Of a stretch of 8,049 nt of DNA, positions 6,307-8,049 are shown one piece after another. Below the pieces are notes generated by a model. The model was not told where the DNA came from. It did not search any database and saw only the letters and a list, made by a program, of their open reading frames with translations. The stretch lies in contig JAGWTL010000122.1 of NCBI GenBank assembly GCA_028869035.1, forward strand, positions 1 through 8,049. The letters are read 5' to 3'. Each line of letters begins with the position of its first letter. The stretch's first letter is position 1. Both the position numbers and the translations under genes were made by a program. Origin of the DNA: Burkholderiales bacterium (GTDB taxonomy: Bacteria > Pseudomonadota > Gammaproteobacteria > Burkholderiales > Burkholderiaceae_C).

Positions 6307-6340
6307 GCTGGGACTGTGCCGGGAACACCTCATGTCGACC

Positions 6341-6354
6341 TTGATATGCATCAA
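6341..6354. promoter_or_regulatory. FNR box, perfect consensus
   Basis: TTGAT-ATGC-ATCAA matches the FNR/Anr consensus TTGAT-N4-ATCAA at every defined base and is fully symmetric. It lies in the 98-bp divergent region between hemN (minus, ATG 6306) and fnr (plus, ATG 6405). Its centre is 41 bp from the hemN ATG and 57 bp from the fnr ATG. It could activate hemN, autoregulate fnr, or do both. Its left half also reads TTGATA, a near-consensus -35 for the fnr direction, where bound FNR would compete with RNA polymerase. No convincing -10 is seen on either strand. Confidence 0.88.
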
Positions 6355-6393
6355 ATGCTGTTAAGGTAGCAGCTGCGGGTGCAACATTGCACT

Positions 6394-6398
6394 GGAGG
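6394..6398 (+). promoter_or_regulatory. ribosome binding site of fnr
   Basis: GGAGG sits six bases before ATG 6405. It decides the start in favour of this ATG over the in-frame TTG at 6387, which lies upstream of the site. Confidence 0.75.
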
Positions 6399-6404
6399 GC
6401 CTCA

Positions 6405-7154
6405 ATGACCGATGTCAAAATACAGAGCATGAATCCACAAGCGATCAAAGTAGCCTGCTCGAACTGCAATCTGCGCGAACTGTGCATGCCCTTGGGCCTG
6501 AATGCCGAGGAAATCGACCGCCTGGACCTCATGGTGGCCAACCGCCGCAAGATCAAGCGCGGTGAAGCGCTGTTCCGTAACGGCGACAAGTTCAGTTCGC
6601 TCTACGCCATCCGCACCGGCTTCTTCAAGACCTGCGTAGCCTCCGAAGATGGTCGTGACCAGGTGACCGGCTTCCAGATGGCCGGCGAGATCATCGGTCT
6701 GGACGGCATCGTCAGCGACCACCACAGCTGCGACGCGGTGGCCCTGGAAGACGCCGAGGTGTGTGTCATGCCCTTCGACCGCATCGAGGACCTGTCGCGC
6801 GAGATCAATGGCCTGCAACGCCATGTGCACAAGATCATGAGCCGCGAGATCGTGCGCGAGCACGGTGTCATGCTGCTGCTGGGCAGCATGCGCGCCGAGG
6901 AGCGGCTGGCGGCTTTCCTGCTGAATCTGGTGCAACGCCTGCACGCCCGGGGCTTCTCGCAATCCGAGCTGATCCTGCGCATGACACGCGAGGAAATCGG
7001 CAGCTACCTCGGGCTCAAGCTGGAGACGGTCAGCCGCACTTTCTCGAAATTCGTGGAGGACGGCATGGTCGAGGTCAAGCAGCGCCATGTGCGCATCCTC
7101 GACACCGAAGCCCTGAACCGCCTGGTCAACCACCAGGGCGGCGAGTGCCATTGA
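6405..7154 (+). CDS. fnr: Fnr/Anr-type oxygen-sensing transcriptional regulator
   Basis: A 249-residue CRP/FNR-family regulator that senses oxygen through a [4Fe-4S] cluster and binds TTGAT-N4-ATCAA as a dimer. Three N-terminal ligands are in CX2CX5C (Cys18, Cys21, Cys27), and the fourth is Cys109 in DHHSCDAVA, matching E. coli Fnr Cys20/23/29 and Cys122. A cyclic-nucleotide-binding-like beta-roll precedes the dimerisation helix (about 120-155). The C-terminal winged helix has TREEIGSYLGLKLETVSRTFSKF with Glu207, Ser210 and Arg211, the E-xx-SR recognition pattern of the FNR subgroup. The ATG at 6405 is chosen because GGAGG (6394-6398) lies six bases before it. A TTG at 6387 is in frame but has no such site. 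A perfect FNR box lies upstream, so autoregulation is likely. Its probable targets include the adjacent cco genes and hemN. Confidence 0.95.
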   Translation: MTDVKIQSMNPQAIKVACSNCNLRELCMPLGLNAEEIDRLDLMVANRRKIKRGEALFRNGDKFSSLYAIRTGFFKTCVASEDGRDQVTGFQMAGEIIGLDGIVSDHHSCDAVALEDAEVCVMPFDRIEDLSREINGLQRHVHKIMSREIVREHGVMLLLGSMRAEERLAAFLLNLVQRLHARGFSQSELILRMTREEIGSYLGLKLETVSRTFSKFVEDGMVEVKQRHVRILDTEALNRLVNHQGGECH

Positions 7155-7188
7155 GTCTGCGCGACTGAGACGGCGGGGCGCCCCCGGT

Positions 7189-7458
7189 TCAGGCCCCGGG
7201 CCGATCGCCCTGCGACGGTTCGCGCTGGTTGAGCTCGGAGGCCGACAAGGCCAGCAGCGTTGTCAGGGTGCTGGAGAGCATGGTGACACCCCAGAAGACG
7301 AAAAAGGCGATCGTGTAGATGCCCTGACGCGAGAGTCCGGCCGGCTGTCCGAACCAGTGCAGATCCTGCGGATCGAACATGGAGAAGACCAGCATTTCCA
7401 GCAGGCCTGCCACCAGAAAGGCCGGCCAGACAATCCACATCAGTTTCTTCAGCTTCAT
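7189..7458 (-). CDS. small two-TM protein of unknown function at the end of the cco cluster
   Basis: An 89-residue protein with two predicted membrane segments (about 6-27 and 47-72) joined by a short loop containing MFDPQDLHWFGQP, and a hydrophilic C-terminal tail rich in Glu, Gln and Arg. I do not recognise a named domain. I recall similar unnamed proteins next to fixH/ccoH in Burkholderiales, but I cannot verify this here. The ATG at 7458 is preceded by a GGAGG-like sequence about ten bases away, so it is very probably translated. It follows ccoH after a 27-bp gap on the same strand and converges on fnr, with 34 bp between the stops. The position suggests a part in cbb3 oxidase assembly or stability; nothing in the sequence proves it. 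Confidence 0.75.
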   Translation of the reverse strand: MKLKKLMWIVWPAFLVAGLLEMLVFSMFDPQDLHWFGQPAGLSRQGIYTIAFFVFWGVTMLSSTLTTLLALSASELNQREPSQGDRPGA

Positions 7459-7485
7459 GCTTGTGTCCCCTCCTGTCCTCGTCGT

Positions 7486-7767
7486 TCAGCGCTTGTCGGT
7501 CGCCGGTGGCGGAGCGCCGGTGGCGGCATGGTTGCGCGCCTGCACGGCGGGCGCCAGGCTGGCCGCATCGGCTTCCAGTGTCTTGTTGATCTCGATGCCC
7601 TTGCGGTCATGGTCCTCGCTGACCACCGGGTCGGGCATGCGCACCGCGATGTAGAGGGTGACGAAACCGGCAACCACCACCAGGGCCGGACCGGCCAGGA
7701 TCAGCCAGACATGGCCGAACTTCCACCAGGGGGCGGGGGTTGGCATCGTGCGGCCTTGATCGTTCAT
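7486..7767 (-). CDS. ccoH: CcoH/FixH-family cbb3 oxidase assembly protein, short form
   Basis: A 93-residue protein with one membrane segment (about 20-42, HVWLILAGPALVVVAGFVTLY) and the family signature MPDPVVSEDHDRKGIEINKTL after it. CcoH/FixH is a single-span protein needed for assembly or stability of cbb3-type cytochrome c oxidase. Family members are often about 150 residues or more, with a periplasmic beta domain. Here the protein ends in an Ala/Pro-rich tail soon after the signature, so that domain is missing. The usual DYYRKG appears as DHDRKG (53-57). The ATG at 7767 is supported by AGGAG eight bases upstream and lies 12 bp after the ccoG stop, which indicates an operon. No frameshift is evident at the C-terminus, so the short form appears to be the intended product. 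Confidence 0.82.
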   Translation of the reverse strand: MNDQGRTMPTPAPWWKFGHVWLILAGPALVVVAGFVTLYIAVRMPDPVVSEDHDRKGIEINKTLEADAASLAPAVQARNHAATGAPPPATDKR

Positions 7768-7774
7768 GGGATGT

Positions 7775-7779
7775 GCTCC
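7775..7779 (-). promoter_or_regulatory. ribosome binding site of ccoH
   Basis: AGGAG on the minus strand, eight bases before ATG 7767 and directly beside the ccoG stop codon (7780-7782). It favours this start over the later in-frame ATG at 7746. Confidence 0.6.
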
Positions 7780-8049
7780 TTAACGGGGAACCAGGAACAC
7801 CGACTTCTCGCTCAGCTGCGCGTCGTGTGCGGTGATCTCGAAATGGATGGGATGGGTGCCGGGGGCGGCGGCCTCGTAGGGCAGTTGCAGGCGCACGGCC
7901 ACCCAGCGCGACTGCGTGGACTCGACGCTCACCTGCGGCTCCGAGGCGACGACCAGACCCGGCAGACCGCTGACGGCAATGCCGTACTGCTGCTCCGCCT
8001 CGGTGGCATTCATGATCTGCAGGCGGTAGACGTTCTCGATCATGCCGCC
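7780..8049 (-). CDS. ccoG: CcoG/FixG cbb3 oxidase accessory protein, C-terminal part
   Basis: The last 89 codons of a gene that runs off the right edge, ending in TAA at 7780-7782. The sequence starts within GGMIENVYRLQIMNATE and continues as a beta-rich segment to VFLVPR. This is the Ig-like C-terminal domain of CcoG/FixG, whose N-terminal portion (outside the window) normally carries membrane segments and ferredoxin-like cysteine motifs. CcoG is a membrane-bound iron-sulfur protein that takes part in copper reduction during cbb3 oxidase assembly. An ATG at the third visible codon is internal and not a start. The gene leads directly into ccoH, so the cco operon extends to the right on the minus strand; ccoNOQP probably lies upstream of it. 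Confidence 0.85.
   Translation of the reverse strand, partial: GGMIENVYRLQIMNATEAEQQYGIAVSGLPGLVVASEPQVSVESTQSRWVAVRLQLPYEAAAPGTHPIHFEITAHDAQLSEKSVFLVPR

Noticed and set aside
5227..6369. Long plus-strand open frame (380 codons) opposite hemN
   Set aside because: It lies wholly antisense to a clearly recognisable HemN, is rich in Gly/Ala/His/Gln as expected of GC-rich shadow frames, has no domain I recognise, and no ribosome site.
6387..6404. fnr starting at TTG 6387
   Set aside because: The GGAGG at 6394-6398 is downstream of the TTG and correctly spaced for ATG 6405, and the six extra residues are not typical of Fnr.
7155..7188. Terminator between fnr and the small two-TM gene
   Set aside because: GGGGCGCCCC (7175-7184) is palindromic but has no loop or T-tract, so I cannot support an intrinsic terminator.
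7586..7599. Second FNR-like site TTGAT-CTCG-ATGCC
   Set aside because: Only the first half matches, and it lies inside the ccoH coding sequence where it encodes the conserved GIEINK segment.

Overview
The window is about 65% G+C, densely packed DNA with the codon use and gene content of a betaproteobacterium. The closest resemblance I can recall is Burkholderiales, probably Comamonadaceae; this rests on protein style and gene order, not on a database search. There are no tRNA, rRNA, CRISPR or insertion-sequence features.

Left half (1-4169): a lipid or acyl-chain block. It starts with the 5' end of a PAP2-like membrane protein (minus strand, running off the left edge). A lysophospholipid-type acyltransferase (plus) diverges from it. 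A minus-strand trio follows: acyl carrier protein -> FabF-like ketosynthase -> FabZ/ApeP-like hotdog dehydratase. Upstream of the trio is a family 2 glycosyltransferase. Carrier, condensing enzyme and dehydratase together form a small dedicated acyl-chain machine. The acyltransferase and glycosyltransferase could attach or decorate its product. No ketoreductase, malonyltransferase or acyl-activating ligase is visible here. The 240-bp leader of the carrier gene holds a 9+9 bp palindrome, an 11-bp hairpin and a weak promoter candidate.

Right half (4205-8049): a low-oxygen respiration block. From right to left it holds the 3' end of ccoG, a short ccoH (fixH) and a two-TM small protein, all on minus. 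Next come fnr on plus, and hemN followed by a SafE/DsbD_2-type membrane protein on minus. The Fnr protein has its four cluster cysteines. A perfect FNR box (TTGAT-ATGC-ATCAA, 6341-6354) lies in the divergent hemN/fnr intergenic region.

The most notable observation is that hemN is interrupted. The reading frame from the natural ATG (6306) carries a single in-frame TGA at codon 38 (6193-6195). The same frame then continues uninterrupted to a normal HemN C-terminus. This is either a recent nonsense mutation, a base error, or a gene surviving from an internal TTG start or by readthrough. The SafE and glycosyltransferase genes follow hemN on the same strand with short gaps, so the two blocks may be partly co-transcribed.
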